Positions 19,351 to 28,804 of a stretch of DNA of 64,000 nucleotides are shown piece by piece. The stretch lies in assembly GCF_018780565.1 (NCBI RefSeq), contig NZ_JADMJN010000009.1:62001-126000 (forward strand). The letters are read 5' to 3'. The DNA comes from Rhodoferax sp. GTDB lineage: Bacteria > Pseudomonadota > Gammaproteobacteria > Burkholderiales > Burkholderiaceae_C. The notes below the pieces were generated by a model. It did not search any database and was not told where the DNA came from. It saw only the letters and a program-made list of their open reading frames with translations. A program made the translations under genes and the position numbers. The first letter of the stretch is position 1, and every line of letters begins with the position of its first letter.

Positions 19351-20300
19351 TCAAGTTGGGCGGCCAGCCACTGATCAATAGGCGCTGCGTCATTGATGGT
19401 CCGCAATGCCATGTAGGCCAGTTCCGCCTCGGGATAGCGGCGCCGCAGGAAGTTCAACCATTGCTTGAGCCGCCCCGCTCGCTGACGCCGCTCCAGCCGA
19501 GCACACACCAACTGCCAAAAATCGGCAATCAGGGGTAGCAAGGTCTGCCAACCCACTGGCGGGCGGCTTTCCACCCCCCCTTTGGCGGCATGAATGGCCC
19601 ATGCCAGCCCCGGGTCGGTAACCATACCGCGGCCCAGCATCAGCATGTCACAACCCGAGGCCTCGCGGCAGCGCAGCGCATCCTGCACATTCCATATCTC
19701 GCCATTGGCCACCACCGGGATGCGCACTGCGGCGCGGATGTCGGCGATACGTTCCCAGTAGGCCGGGGGTCGGTAGGCATCCGCCTTGGTGCGGGCATGC
19801 ACCACCAGTTCATTGGCACCTCCGGCTTCAATGGCCAGCGCACATTCGACTGCACGCGAGTCATCATGGAAGCCCAGACGCATCTTGGCTGAGACCGGCA
19901 TATGCGCTGGCACGGCGCGGCGCACCGCAGACACGATGGCTGTCAGCAACTCGGGATCTTCCAGCAAAGCGGCCCCGCCACCATGACGGTTCACCACCTT
20001 GGCCGGGCAACCAAAATTGAGATCGATGCCGGCAGGCCCCAAGGCCGCCAAGACGGCTGCATTTTCGGCGAGACAAACCGGATCGGAGCCCAGCAACTGG
20101 GCTCGCACGGGCACACCGGAAAACGTCCGCCCCCCCGTCAGCAATTCGGGAACGATTCGAACGAAGGCCCGATCAGGCAGCAGTGTGTTGGTGACGCGGA
20201 TGAACTCGGACACACAGCGCTCCACACCGCCGACGCGGGTCAGGATGTCGCGCAGCACGAAGTCCAGCAAGCCCTCCATGGGCGCGAGAAGAATAGTCAT
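19311..20300 (-). CDS. dusC: tRNA-dihydrouridine synthase (DusC-like)
   Basis: This 329-residue flavoprotein reduces uridine in the D-loop of tRNA. The catalytic cysteine is C98 in NFGCPAKVVNRHGGG, a motif form matching DusC (position 16). It starts MTILLAPMEG, as Dus proteins do, and has KMRLGF and ANGEIWN further on. It is convergent with livF, overlapping it by 40 bases. DusA and DusB are less likely because of the motif wording and the length. Confidence 0.88.
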   Translation of the reverse strand: MTILLAPMEGLLDFVLRDILTRVGGVERCVSEFIRVTNTLLPDRAFVRIVPELLTGGRTFSGVPVRAQLLGSDPVCLAENAAVLAALGPAGIDLNFGCPAKVVNRHGGGAALLEDPELLTAIVSAVRRAVPAHMPVSAKMRLGFHDDSRAVECALAIEAGGANELVVHARTKADAYRPPAYWERIADIRAAVRIPVVANGEIWNVQDALRCREASGCDMLMLGRGMVTDPGLAWAIHAAKGGVESRPPVGWQTLLPLIADFWQLVCARLERRQRAGRLKQWLNFLRRRYPEAELAYMALRTINDAAPIDQWLAAQLDQRALAFCPPMPR

Positions 20301-20405
20301 GGCGTTCAGAAAATCAGGTTCAAATCAGGCGAACATGACTTGGGTCAATATGGCGTACATCCACGGGTATAAGCTGTGTTTTTTGTTACTTGAAGAAAGA
20401 AATCC

Positions 20406-20798
20406 ATGTCGCACTATCACGCAGTTGTCTGGCTCGATCATTCTGAAGCGCACGTCATGCATATCGCACCGGATGATGTGGAGAAATCAATCGTTCACCC
20501 TGCCCGGCCGCATGCGCATTTGCACGCCAAAAGCGGTGCGGTGGGCTCCGGTCGTCAGGCTGAAGACAAAACCTATTATCACGCCGTTGTCGAAGCCCTC
20601 AAGGGCGCGCAAGAGATTCTGGTCGTCGGTCCGGCCCAAGCCAAACTGCACTTGATCAAGCACATCCATGCACACGACCATGGCCTGGCGGACAAAGTGG
20701 TGGGGGTGGAAACCATCGGCCACCCCAGCGATGCGCAAATTGTTGCCTATGCACGCAAGTATTTCGTGGCCAAAGACCGGATGCTGGCACAACCCTGA
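20406..20798 (+). CDS. Small eRF1-like (translational machinery-type) protein
   Basis: This 130-residue, histidine-rich protein starts MSHYHAVVWLDHSEA and has ILVVGPAQAKLHLIKHI and a C-terminal VAYARKYF. I recognise it as a member of a proteobacterial family resembling the third domain of release factor eRF1, sometimes labelled translational machinery protein. The biochemical role is unknown. It stands alone between dusC (divergent) and the cNMP-binding gene (convergent). The assignment is from recalled similarity. Confidence 0.6.
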   Translation: MSHYHAVVWLDHSEAHVMHIAPDDVEKSIVHPARPHAHLHAKSGAVGSGRQAEDKTYYHAVVEALKGAQEILVVGPAQAKLHLIKHIHAHDHGLADKVVGVETIGHPSDAQIVAYARKYFVAKDRMLAQP

Positions 20799-20811
20799 CC
20801 AAGGCCCGGAT

Positions 20812-21351
20812 TCAACCGGGCGACTTCTGCACCACCAGATCAGCCAGCATCACGCTTGATTCATCCAGACGGGCCGCAAGGATGCTGGCAATGTTGCGGT
20901 AAATGATGTGCGCACTTTCGGGGTTTGAATCCACAAGCTCCCGGTAGAACCGCATGGTGACCACATCATCGACGGCACGCACGGTTGCGGATCGCAGATG
21001 GTTGCCTACCAGCGCCATCTCGCCAAAACAGTTTCCAGCGCTAAGTCGGGCGAGTTCAGCCTTTTTCCCATTGCTGACTTTTTCAACAACGACTTCACCG
21101 GCAATCAGGACAAAAAACGAATCGCCAATATCGCGCTCGTTGAACACCACCTCTCCTGCCTTGACCGGAAAATACTCGGCAACGGCAAGTGTGCTCATCA
21201 GGCATTCGGGCGTCATGCCGCTGAAAATCGGAACCTTCTGCTTGATTTTTTGAAGAATTGCCGGGTCCAGCTTGAGGGTCGGCGTACGGTCAATCACTTC
21301 TGCCCGAACGTTTTCGGCATGAATCTGGACAATGGCGGGGTCAACCTTCAT
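20812..21351 (-). CDS. Cyclic nucleotide-binding domain protein
   Basis: This protein of about 179 residues contains a single cNMP-binding domain at about residues 40-160 (FSGMTPECL, GEVVFNERDIGDSFFVLIAGEV, then CFGEMAL and LRSATVRA). The FGEMAL...R.A segment is the phosphate-binding cassette. No helix-turn-helix follows, so it is not a Crp-type regulator. I use ATG 21351; a TTG at 21375 would add eight residues and cannot be excluded. The exonuclease gene diverges 87 bases away. The ligand is unknown. Confidence 0.78.
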   Translation of the reverse strand: MKVDPAIVQIHAENVRAEVIDRTPTLKLDPAILQKIKQKVPIFSGMTPECLMSTLAVAEYFPVKAGEVVFNERDIGDSFFVLIAGEVVVEKVSNGKKAELARLSAGNCFGEMALVGNHLRSATVRAVDDVVTMRFYRELVDSNPESAHIIYRNIASILAARLDESSVMLADLVVQKSPG

Positions 21352-21438
21352 GGACGTGAATGTTACACGGCTCAAATTTCCAGATCAAAAACGAATCAAT
21401 TGCTTACACATTTGATCGCCCCGGCATATGATGCCGGC

Positions 21439-21960
21439 ATGCGCGATCAACTCACGGAAGAGCTCGATTCACCGGCCGTACTGGATGTGGAAGCGTCCGG
21501 CTTTGGTCGCCACAGCTATCCGATTGAAGTGGGTTTCGTGCTGCCGAACGGTCACTCATTCTGCAGCCTGATCTTCCCCGAACCGGAATGGACACACTGG
21601 GATCCGAAGGCTGAAACAATTCACCACATTTCCCGCGATCTGCTTCTGCAACGAGGGCGACCTGTCGTCGAAGTGGCACGCCTGCTCAACGCGCAGTTGA
21701 TGGGGCAAACCGTTTATTCTGATGGCTGGGCTAACGACTACAGCTGGCTGGGCGCCCTGTTTGACGTCGCCGGCATGTCGCCAGGCTTCAAACTGGAAAA
21801 TCTGCGTGCATTGCTGCGCGAAGACGAGGCCGACCACTGGCACGAAGTGAAAGCCACCGTGGCAAGTGAGCGGGGACCGCAGCGCCATCGTGCCAGCGCT
21901 GATGCACGGCTCCTGCAACTGACGCTGCAACGAATACGCGTCAGTAACAAATCCAGCTGA
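21439..21960 (+). CDS. DEDDh-type 3'-5' exonuclease domain protein
   Basis: This 173-residue protein has the exonuclease acidic residues D16 and E18 in LDVEASG, D99 in WANDYSWL, and H149 with D154 in HRASAD. That spacing is the DEDDh pattern of the RNase T/DnaQ superfamily. It is short and has no other domain. The start ATG 21439 follows a 7-bp inverted repeat (21421-21427 and 21431-21437). It is divergent from the cNMP gene. Whether it acts on RNA or DNA is not clear. Confidence 0.75.
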   Translation: MRDQLTEELDSPAVLDVEASGFGRHSYPIEVGFVLPNGHSFCSLIFPEPEWTHWDPKAETIHHISRDLLLQRGRPVVEVARLLNAQLMGQTVYSDGWANDYSWLGALFDVAGMSPGFKLENLRALLREDEADHWHEVKATVASERGPQRHRASADARLLQLTLQRIRVSNKSS

Positions 21961-21976
21961 GCGGCGCGTCGAAGGG

Positions 21977-24097
21977 CTACAAGCTCCCTGAAAACAGCCG
22001 CCGGATCAGCAGATCCTTGAAGCTGTGCGCATCGGCCAGTCCAAGTCGCTCCAGATAGGCTTGAGGCGCTTCTTTCCCCTCCCACAAACTCTTGACGGCC
22101 ATCGTGAGCAATTCCGAAGGATGGTTGCCTGCGTGTTTCATCTTCTTCATCGCGCGAACCATGTGCAACTCCTCATCCGTCAGGTCGGTGCCAAAAGGGA
22201 AGTCGGGCAACAGTCCCGCTTCAGCCCAGGGATGCAGCTTGGCTTCCAGTGCTTCGGGTAAATTTTGCCGATAACACTGGGGCACCTCGTAGCCGGCCTC
22301 CAGCTTTCCATGCGCCTTAGCCTGCTTGACCAACTCGTCCTGAAAGCGTGAGTCCGCAATCGCGATCAGGCGCTTCACCACGTCGCCATCAGACTGGCCG
22401 CGCAACTCCGCGATGCCGTATTCAGTAACCACCACATCCCGCAAGTGACGCGGAATGGTGGTGTGGCCATAGTTCCAGACAATGCTGCTCTTGAGACCAT
22501 CCTTGTTGTCGTGCGTCGCACGCAGCATCATGATCAAGCGCGCATCAGGCAGCGCATGCGACATGGCCACAAAGTTGTATTGCCCACCCACGCCACTGAC
22601 GACCTGGCCCGACTCCAGCGCATCGCTGGCTGCAGCGCCCAGCAGAGTGACCACCATGGTGGTGTTCATGAACCGCGCCTTGCGGCGTTGCGCGCGTTTG
22701 AGCTCGCCTTCGCCATAGAGCTGATTGATGAAGTCGATGCGGGTCATGTCGATCTTCGCCAGCTCCTGAGGTGGCAAGGTGCGCAAGCGCTCGTAAAAAT
22801 CACGCGGTCCCAGGAAGAAGCCGCCGGTCATGAAGATGCCTTCGGTCAAACGCGACCCCAGCATGGTGCTGCTGACACACTCAAAGCAGGCGTCATCGAG
22901 CAGATTGGTGCCGCAGCGCTTGCCTTCAAACTCCAGTTGCTCGCCGTTGAGCTTCACCTCCGCACGCAGAATGCCAAAGCGCTGCAAAAACGCCAGATCA
23001 TCCGCACCCAGCGGCGAACGAATTCGCCCGGCATCGAGCAGCGCCCGCAATGTATCCGGCGTGACGGTTTCGTCCCTGATGCGACCGTCGTTAAGCATCT
23101 GCTGCAGCACCGTGTCGCGGAACACCTCACGACGGATGATGCCCGCCTCAATGAGCTTGAGAAAGGCATTGACGAACATCTCCGAACATCCGTACAAGCC
23201 GACGTCAAAACGACCCAGCTCCCGCCCCATCAGACCCTCCGGGCATAGCGATTCAAGAATGCGCTGGTATTCCGCGCTGTGGCGATCCCGCACGATCAAT
23301 GCCTGCCCGATCGCATCGCCCAGCGAGCCAATACCGATCTGAAGCGTTCCGCCGTCAAGCACCAGGCTGGATGCATGCAGACCAATGGCATAGTCGGCCG
23401 CACTGACCTTGTTGTTGGGTGGTGCGAAGACCGCATGGGTCGCGGCAGGATCCGTGACCACGACGTCGAAAAAGCCCGGTGTGACCTCGGCACCGTTGGG
23501 CATGAAAGGCATTTCACGGTTGATGACCCCGATGGCCATCAGGGGCTGCCCCTTTGCACGCATTTTGTCGACCACCTCAAAGGTTACATCGGGATTGCTC
23601 GACAGGCTCAGACGCATGCCATCGGCGCCGTCCTTGGCCGCAACCGCCTGCGCAATGACGTTCATGCCCTGAAGCGCCATGTCGCGGGCGACAAAGGTGT
23701 AGTTGGTGGAGATATAGCCCAGCTGCGCTGCCTCGTTGCCCAGGTAATCGCCCGTCTTCATGAAAAATTCGCGCACTTCAATATTGGACGGAAGCCCGCC
23801 CGCGCGGGAATCTTTCACGTATTCGAGGTCAGGGTAATTGGCGAATACCCGCTCAACCAGAGGCTCCAGGAAATGTCGTTCAAGTTCACTATGACCCACC
23901 GGTTTTTCCAGCGACAAGGCGGTCACAATGCGCAGCTTTCTCGCAGGATTGCCTTTGATCCGGCGGTACAACGCGTTGACGAAAGGATTGGGCTTGCCGA
24001 CGCCCAATGGAATACCCAGAACAATATCGCCGGGGATCTTGTCAAGCACATGATCAACAGCGGCATCCACGGAATCTATGTACAACGGATCAACCAA
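21977..24097 (-). CDS. Acetyl-CoA hydrolase/transferase family protein
   Basis: This long-form protein (706 residues from TTG 24097) belongs to the acetyl-CoA hydrolase/CoA-transferase family. VTEYGIAELRGQS near residue 560 holds the conserved glutamate region, and VSGVGGQYNFV and GIGSLGDAIGQAL are also typical. I chose TTG 24097 because AAGGAG lies exactly 6 bases upstream (24104-24109); a further TTG at 24166 has no good site. Long forms act on acyl-CoAs in fatty or organic acid metabolism. It is divergent from the SRPBCC gene. Confidence 0.8.
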   Translation of the reverse strand: MVDPLYIDSVDAAVDHVLDKIPGDIVLGIPLGVGKPNPFVNALYRRIKGNPARKLRIVTALSLEKPVGHSELERHFLEPLVERVFANYPDLEYVKDSRAGGLPSNIEVREFFMKTGDYLGNEAAQLGYISTNYTFVARDMALQGMNVIAQAVAAKDGADGMRLSLSSNPDVTFEVVDKMRAKGQPLMAIGVINREMPFMPNGAEVTPGFFDVVVTDPAATHAVFAPPNNKVSAADYAIGLHASSLVLDGGTLQIGIGSLGDAIGQALIVRDRHSAEYQRILESLCPEGLMGRELGRFDVGLYGCSEMFVNAFLKLIEAGIIRREVFRDTVLQQMLNDGRIRDETVTPDTLRALLDAGRIRSPLGADDLAFLQRFGILRAEVKLNGEQLEFEGKRCGTNLLDDACFECVSSTMLGSRLTEGIFMTGGFFLGPRDFYERLRTLPPQELAKIDMTRIDFINQLYGEGELKRAQRRKARFMNTTMVVTLLGAAASDALESGQVVSGVGGQYNFVAMSHALPDARLIMMLRATHDNKDGLKSSIVWNYGHTTIPRHLRDVVVTEYGIAELRGQSDGDVVKRLIAIADSRFQDELVKQAKAHGKLEAGYEVPQCYRQNLPEALEAKLHPWAEAGLLPDFPFGTDLTDEELHMVRAMKKMKHAGNHPSELLTMAVKSLWEGKEAPQAYLERLGLADAHSFKDLLIRRLFSGSL

Positions 24098-24232
24098 GAC
24101 GATCTCCTTCAAATCATTGGACCAAGTATGGCCAGCCGCGTCATCGGCGTTCTTGATCCAGGACAAGGTTTGAATGCGTTTTATACTTTGCGCGGTGGGC
24201 GATTGCGCCTCTCAGCACGCAGGGAGCATTTC

Positions 24233-24703
24233 ATGACAATGAACATCAATATCGATCTGGGCTACGAGTTTGAAGTCAAGGCAAGCGTCAAGGAAGTTTT
24301 CGATGTTCTTGCTGACGTGCCCACTTCAGCCAGTTACTTCCCCAATGTTGAACAACTGGTCGACCTGGGCGGCGGGGCCTACCGCTGGGAGATGGCCAAA
24401 ATTGGCATTGCCCAGATTCATCTGCAAACGATCTACGCCTCAAAATACACATCGAACAGGGCCAAGGGCACCGTGGTGTGGACGCCCATCAAGGGGGAAG
24501 GCAACGCGCTGGTGTCTGGCAGCTGGAAGATCACTGACAAGAAAACATCCACGCACATCGTGCTGAAAATCAGCGGCGAACTGACGATTCCCCTGCCCAG
24601 CCTGATGAAGCTGGTGATTGCCCCGGTGGTCGAGGCCGAGTTCGAAAAAATGATTGAACAATACATCGCCAACCTGAGCAAGCGCTTTGGCGGCGAGGTT
24701 TAA
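24233..24703 (+). CDS. SRPBCC/polyketide cyclase-like protein
   Basis: This 156-residue protein fits the START-like SRPBCC fold: an N-terminal FEVKASVKEVFDVLADVPTS, a central beta-rich part, and a long C-terminal helix ending in LSKRFGG. Such proteins bind hydrophobic ligands; no catalytic residues can be assigned. ATG 24233 is supported by AGGGAG 6 bases upstream, although the frame is open far upstream. It is divergent from the CoA hydrolase and ends 11 bases from the convergent HD-GYP gene. Confidence 0.72.
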   Translation: MTMNINIDLGYEFEVKASVKEVFDVLADVPTSASYFPNVEQLVDLGGGAYRWEMAKIGIAQIHLQTIYASKYTSNRAKGTVVWTPIKGEGNALVSGSWKITDKKTSTHIVLKISGELTIPLPSLMKLVIAPVVEAEFEKMIEQYIANLSKRFGGEV

Positions 24704-24714
24704 ATCTGTAACCT

Positions 24715-25872
24715 TTAAGCAGCAGGTGCAGCAGAGTAGCCGTACAAGCGCTCCGGCGGCAAACGGGCCAGCATGGCCTTGTCTGTCGCACTACCCACAA
24801 TCGCAAACCCGGGTTGAGCCGTGTCGTGCCGCAGGGTCCGCGCCACAGGGCGGCCGTCAGTATCGGTGATAGAGGCCACAATGGGTGCCCGTGCATTGGC
24901 GGTTCGTTGAACCACAAGACCCAGTTCACCCGAGGCAAGCTTGACAAAGTCCCCGGGTGGGTAAATCCCCAATTCCTTGATGATGGCCGTGGAAATGGGA
25001 CCACCATTGTCTTCCCGGTACAGCTGCCGGATCGCCTCTTGCGGTGACAGTGCCGTTCGCAAGACGCGGGGACTGATTTTTGCCATGAATACATCGGCGA
25101 CGCGCAAGGCCACGCCGATCTCGCCGATGTCTTTGCAGCTGAGTGGATACCCCGTGCCATCGGCGCGCTCGTGGTGTTGTGCAACAGCAGCCAGCCAGTC
25201 TGGATCTTTCACCCCTACTTTTTGAAGCAGCTCGACCGCCGACACAGGATGCTGCTGAATAAGCGCCCGCTGCTTCTCCTTCATGGGGTCCTCTTGCCCG
25301 GCCATTTGGCCCTGCAGTTCCAGGATGGTCATGTTCATGGTGAGCGCAGCCTTGACAAGACTCATCATGTAGACCGTGGACCATTTCAGGTGCCTGGACA
25401 TCAGTATGCAGAGCACCGCCGTAAACACCGCGTGCGTGTAGCCATAGTAGAAGTTCTTGGCATTGTCCTGGCGCACACTGCGGTAAATGGCAATGTCCGG
25501 ATTCAGGTCAACCAGTTCCACAATGTGCAACGCGAACTGATCGATGCTTTCTGGAAAATCGGGCTGCTGTGCAACGTGCGTCATGAGCTTGACGAGACGG
25601 TCCGTTGTCTGATCCCAGAGGCCAAATACGTTCGCGGCAGCCCCCATGGTCTTGGCAGGATCTGCAACGGACACCATGGTTGCCTTCGTACCCGCTGCCT
25701 TGACCTCCTCAATGTCCACGAATGCACCGCGCTCAAGCAATGCTTCAAGCTGTTGCTCGCTTTCGACAATATGGCCCTTGGACAGCAGCAACAGGCTGTG
25801 CTCATCCCGCACATTCCATGGCAAGGCAATGCCGAGCTGCACTTTAGAACGAGGAAGCCTCAGCAGTTTCAC
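24715..25872 (-). CDS. HD-GYP domain protein with degenerate metal site
   Basis: This protein of about 385 residues has an HD-GYP-like domain in its central part, with THAVF, QQHPVSAVELL, HHERADGTGYP and VADVF in canonical order. The HD doublet, normally in LLHDIGK, is replaced: the matching segment reads AALTMNMTI. Loss of these metal ligands suggests it no longer hydrolyses cyclic di-GMP but might still bind it. I use GTG 25872 (GGGAG 9 bases upstream); TTG 25890 is an alternative. The N-terminal 110 residues have no recognised domain. Confidence 0.78.
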   Translation of the reverse strand: MKLLRLPRSKVQLGIALPWNVRDEHSLLLLSKGHIVESEQQLEALLERGAFVDIEEVKAAGTKATMVSVADPAKTMGAAANVFGLWDQTTDRLVKLMTHVAQQPDFPESIDQFALHIVELVDLNPDIAIYRSVRQDNAKNFYYGYTHAVFTAVLCILMSRHLKWSTVYMMSLVKAALTMNMTILELQGQMAGQEDPMKEKQRALIQQHPVSAVELLQKVGVKDPDWLAAVAQHHERADGTGYPLSCKDIGEIGVALRVADVFMAKISPRVLRTALSPQEAIRQLYREDNGGPISTAIIKELGIYPPGDFVKLASGELGLVVQRTANARAPIVASITDTDGRPVARTLRHDTAQPGFAIVGSATDKAMLARLPPERLYGYSAAPAA

Positions 25873-25947
25873 AATCCGGGTCTCCCGCAAGTGGCCACGC
25901 GAAAACGCGCACTATCACGACAGCATACACCTGACGGATACCAGAAA

Positions 25948-25987
25948 GCTATATTTTCAATAGCTATCCATACATATTCCACGAGGG
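25948..25987 (+). repeat. Dispersed 40-nt repeat, copy 2 (intergenic)
   Basis: The core is GCTAT, 7 bases, ATAGC, 18 bases, GAGGG, followed by CTGGAG. It lies between the HD-GYP and DUF808 genes, the only fully intergenic copy in the window. The GCTAT/ATAGC arms form a perfect 5-bp stem. Confidence 0.75.
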
Positions 25988-26006
25988 CTGGAGCAGGTAT
26001 TTCCTG

Positions 26007-26930
26007 CTAAATAGATGCCTTCAGGCGTTTAAACCATGTGACGCCCAGCAGAACCACCGCGCCAGCCAAAACGCCCGCAACGGCATCCAGTATCAAGGGG
26101 ATACCCCATTGCATGGCCAGTCCCTGGCCCTGGCTTACATGTTCGATCCAGGCATGCGCAATGGGGATACCGTGCGTCAATATGCCACCGCCCACCAAAA
26201 ACATGGCCACAGTTCCGGCAATGGAAAGCCCCTTCATCAGATAAGGCGCGGCACCAAGAATGCTTCGCCCCATGCCCCGCTGCAGCGTGGCTACCATGGT
26301 GCCGCCGGATTTTCGGCTGAGGTAGAGGCCACCATCATCCAGTTTGACAATACCGGCCACCAGACCATAGACACCCACGGTCATCAGTACGGCGATGCCA
26401 CTGAGGACCGTCACCTGGGTCGACAGGGAGTTGGTCTGAACAGTCCCCAGGGTGATGGCGATGATCTCCGCCGACAAAATGAAATCCGTGCGCACGGCAC
26501 CCTTGATTTTTTCTTGCTCCAATGCAACGAGATCGACGGATGGATCGACCAGCGCTTTCACAAGTTGCGCGTGGTGCGCCTGATCTTCGACACCGCTGTG
26601 CAAGAACTTGTGGGCCAGTTTTTCAAATCCCTCAAAGCACAAAAAGGCCCCGCCCACCATGAGAAGTGGTGTCACCGCCCACGGAACAAATGCACTGATG
26701 GCAAGAGCGGCAGGAACCAATATGGCCTTATTGACAAACGAGCCCTTGCACACGGCCCAGACCACCGGCAATTCGCGGTCCGCGTTGACACCAGCAACTT
26801 GTTGCGCATTCAGGGCCAGGTCATCGCCCAGGACGCCGGCCGTCTTCTTGGCCGCCACTTTGGTCAGAAGCGCCACATCGTCCAAGAGGGTCGCAATATC
26901 GTCAATCAGCGCAAGCAAGCTACTGGCCAT
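26007..26930 (-). CDS. DUF808 family membrane protein
   Basis: This 307-residue protein matches DUF808 (YedI-like). It has an N-terminal SSLLALIDDIATLLDDV, AKKTAGVLGDDLALNA, then several hydrophobic segments, including LLMVGGAFLCFEGFEKL. Members are inner-membrane proteins of unknown function. It reads toward the HD-GYP gene, with the 40-nt repeat downstream of its stop. Nothing in the sequence suggests a specific role. Confidence 0.82.
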   Translation of the reverse strand: MASSLLALIDDIATLLDDVALLTKVAAKKTAGVLGDDLALNAQQVAGVNADRELPVVWAVCKGSFVNKAILVPAALAISAFVPWAVTPLLMVGGAFLCFEGFEKLAHKFLHSGVEDQAHHAQLVKALVDPSVDLVALEQEKIKGAVRTDFILSAEIIAITLGTVQTNSLSTQVTVLSGIAVLMTVGVYGLVAGIVKLDDGGLYLSRKSGGTMVATLQRGMGRSILGAAPYLMKGLSIAGTVAMFLVGGGILTHGIPIAHAWIEHVSQGQGLAMQWGIPLILDAVAGVLAGAVVLLGVTWFKRLKASI

Positions 26931-27110
26931 GGGTTGAAATATCCTCAGGTTGAATGGAATTGGGAAAGAACAGATTGTCGCCGCAGCGCGTGAACGAGAT
27001 CGGCCACCCGGGTTTCAAATTTAACGTCACCTAGGGTCAGCACTATTGTGAGGCAGCGGGTCCCCATCAACAATCCGGATTCGCCACACCACATTTCACA
27101 GGAAACAACC

Positions 27111-28802
27111 ATGACCGCCCCGATCTCCGTATCCCCGAGCGACCTGCCACTGCAATGTCTTTATCGCTGGGAGCGCGAGCGCGGCAATCAGGTCTATCTC
27201 ACGCAGCCCACAGGTGGCGGGGCTGTGCAGGACATTACCTGGAGCGAGGCAGCGGATCAGGTTCGACGGATGGCGAGTTGGCTTCAGGCCCAGGGGTGGC
27301 CAGCGGGTAGCCGCGTTGCCATCATCGGCAAGAACAGCGCCCACTGGATTCTGGCCGACCTCGCCATTTTGATGGCGGGCTACGTGTCCGTCCCGATCTA
27401 CCCCACATTCAATGGCGAAGCATTGTCTTACGTCCTGGCGCACAGCGAAGCTCGCGCCTGTTTTGTTGGCAAGATGGACGACATCTCCAATTTGAGGACA
27501 GGCATTCCAGTCGGCATGCCCTTGATTGCCTTGCCTCTGGCGCCTCCCATAGAGGGGCGACTGTGGAGCGACCTCATCGCTCAAAACTTGCCCATGAAGG
27601 GATCTCCCGCACCGGAAGGAGAGTCGATCTGCACCATCATTTACACCTCGGGCACCACCGGCAAGCCCAAAGGTGTGGTGCACAGCTTCAATGCCATGGC
27701 ATGGGGCGTCTCCAGCGCCACCAAGCGCGTGCAAATGAGCAGCGCCGATCGATTCATCTCCTACCTGCCGCTGGCCCATGTGGCCGAACGGATGCTGGTG
27801 GAGCAGGCGTCTCTTCGCTATGGCAGCCGGATCTTTTTTGCTGAAGCGCTGGATACCTTTGTTCAAGATCTACAGCGCGCGCGACCCACCATATTTTTTT
27901 CGGTCCCTCGTTTGTGGGTCAAATTCCAGCAGGGCGTGCATGCCAAGATGCCTGCCGAGAAACTCAAGAAGCTGTTGGCTCTTCCGCTTATCGGACGCCT
28001 GGTGGGGCGCAAAGTCCTCAAGGGACTCGGGCTGGACAAATGCCAGATCGCAGCGGGAGGTGCCGCACCCATGCCAGCCGACGTGCTGCAGTGGTACCGC
28101 AGCCTCGGGCTGGATTTGATAGAGGTCTATGGCATGACCGAAAACTGCGGCGTCTCGCATGCCACCTTGCCGGGCTCGCGCAAAACCGGCACGGTTGGCC
28201 TGCCCTACGAAGGCGTGGAGCAACGCATTGATCCTGAAACAGGAGAAATCCAGATGCGCTGCCCAGCGTTGATGAAGGCCTATTACAAAGAGCCGGAGCA
28301 AACCGCCGCCACCATGACGGCCGACGGCTGGCTGCGTACCGGCGACAAAGGCAAGATTGACCAGGACGGCTACCTCAGCATCACCGGTCGGGTTAAAGAC
28401 ATTTTCAAGACCAGCAAAGGCAAATACGTGGCGCCAGCGCCGATCGAAGACCTGCTCGTGATGCACTCGGACATCGAGGCCTGCCTGGTAACCGGTGCCA
28501 ACCTGGTGCAACCCATGGGGCTGGTCATGCTGTCGGCCGACGCCATGACCCGAAGCGCAAGCGCCGAAGGACGATCAGCCCTGACCGAATCGCTCTCACG
28601 TCACCTGAAAACCATGAACGAGCGACTGGAACCTCATGAGCGCCTGGATTTGATTGCTGTGGTCATCACGCCCTGGACGCCGGAAAACGGTTTTGTGACA
28701 CCAACGCTCAAGGTCAAACGCCCGCGTATCGAAGAAGCCTATGCTGCCCAGTACGACGTCTGGCTTACACAGAAGGAGTCAGTCGTATGGGCGCGCACCT
28801 GA
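27111..28802 (+). CDS. AMP-dependent acyl-CoA ligase (long-chain fatty acid type)
   Basis: This 563-residue adenylate-forming enzyme has the AMP-binding loop YTSGTTGKPKGVVHS, then YGMTENCG and LRTGDKGKIDQDGYLSITGR, and a C-terminal lysine region. It resembles long-chain fatty-acid-CoA ligases, including the FAA1-like class. ATG 27111 follows an AGGAAA site; the open frame begins earlier, at 27048, without similarity. It ends 2 bases from the convergent VOC gene. The substrate chain length is not certain. Confidence 0.85.
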   Translation: MTAPISVSPSDLPLQCLYRWERERGNQVYLTQPTGGGAVQDITWSEAADQVRRMASWLQAQGWPAGSRVAIIGKNSAHWILADLAILMAGYVSVPIYPTFNGEALSYVLAHSEARACFVGKMDDISNLRTGIPVGMPLIALPLAPPIEGRLWSDLIAQNLPMKGSPAPEGESICTIIYTSGTTGKPKGVVHSFNAMAWGVSSATKRVQMSSADRFISYLPLAHVAERMLVEQASLRYGSRIFFAEALDTFVQDLQRARPTIFFSVPRLWVKFQQGVHAKMPAEKLKKLLALPLIGRLVGRKVLKGLGLDKCQIAAGGAAPMPADVLQWYRSLGLDLIEVYGMTENCGVSHATLPGSRKTGTVGLPYEGVEQRIDPETGEIQMRCPALMKAYYKEPEQTAATMTADGWLRTGDKGKIDQDGYLSITGRVKDIFKTSKGKYVAPAPIEDLLVMHSDIEACLVTGANLVQPMGLVMLSADAMTRSASAEGRSALTESLSRHLKTMNERLEPHERLDLIAVVITPWTPENGFVTPTLKVKRPRIEEAYAAQYDVWLTQKESVVWART

Positions 28803-28804
28803 GA

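Noticed and set aside
20804..20821. Terminator between the eRF1-like and cNMP-binding genes
   Set aside because: GCCCGG and CCGGGC form a 6-bp stem, but no T-run follows on either strand and it overlaps the coding end.
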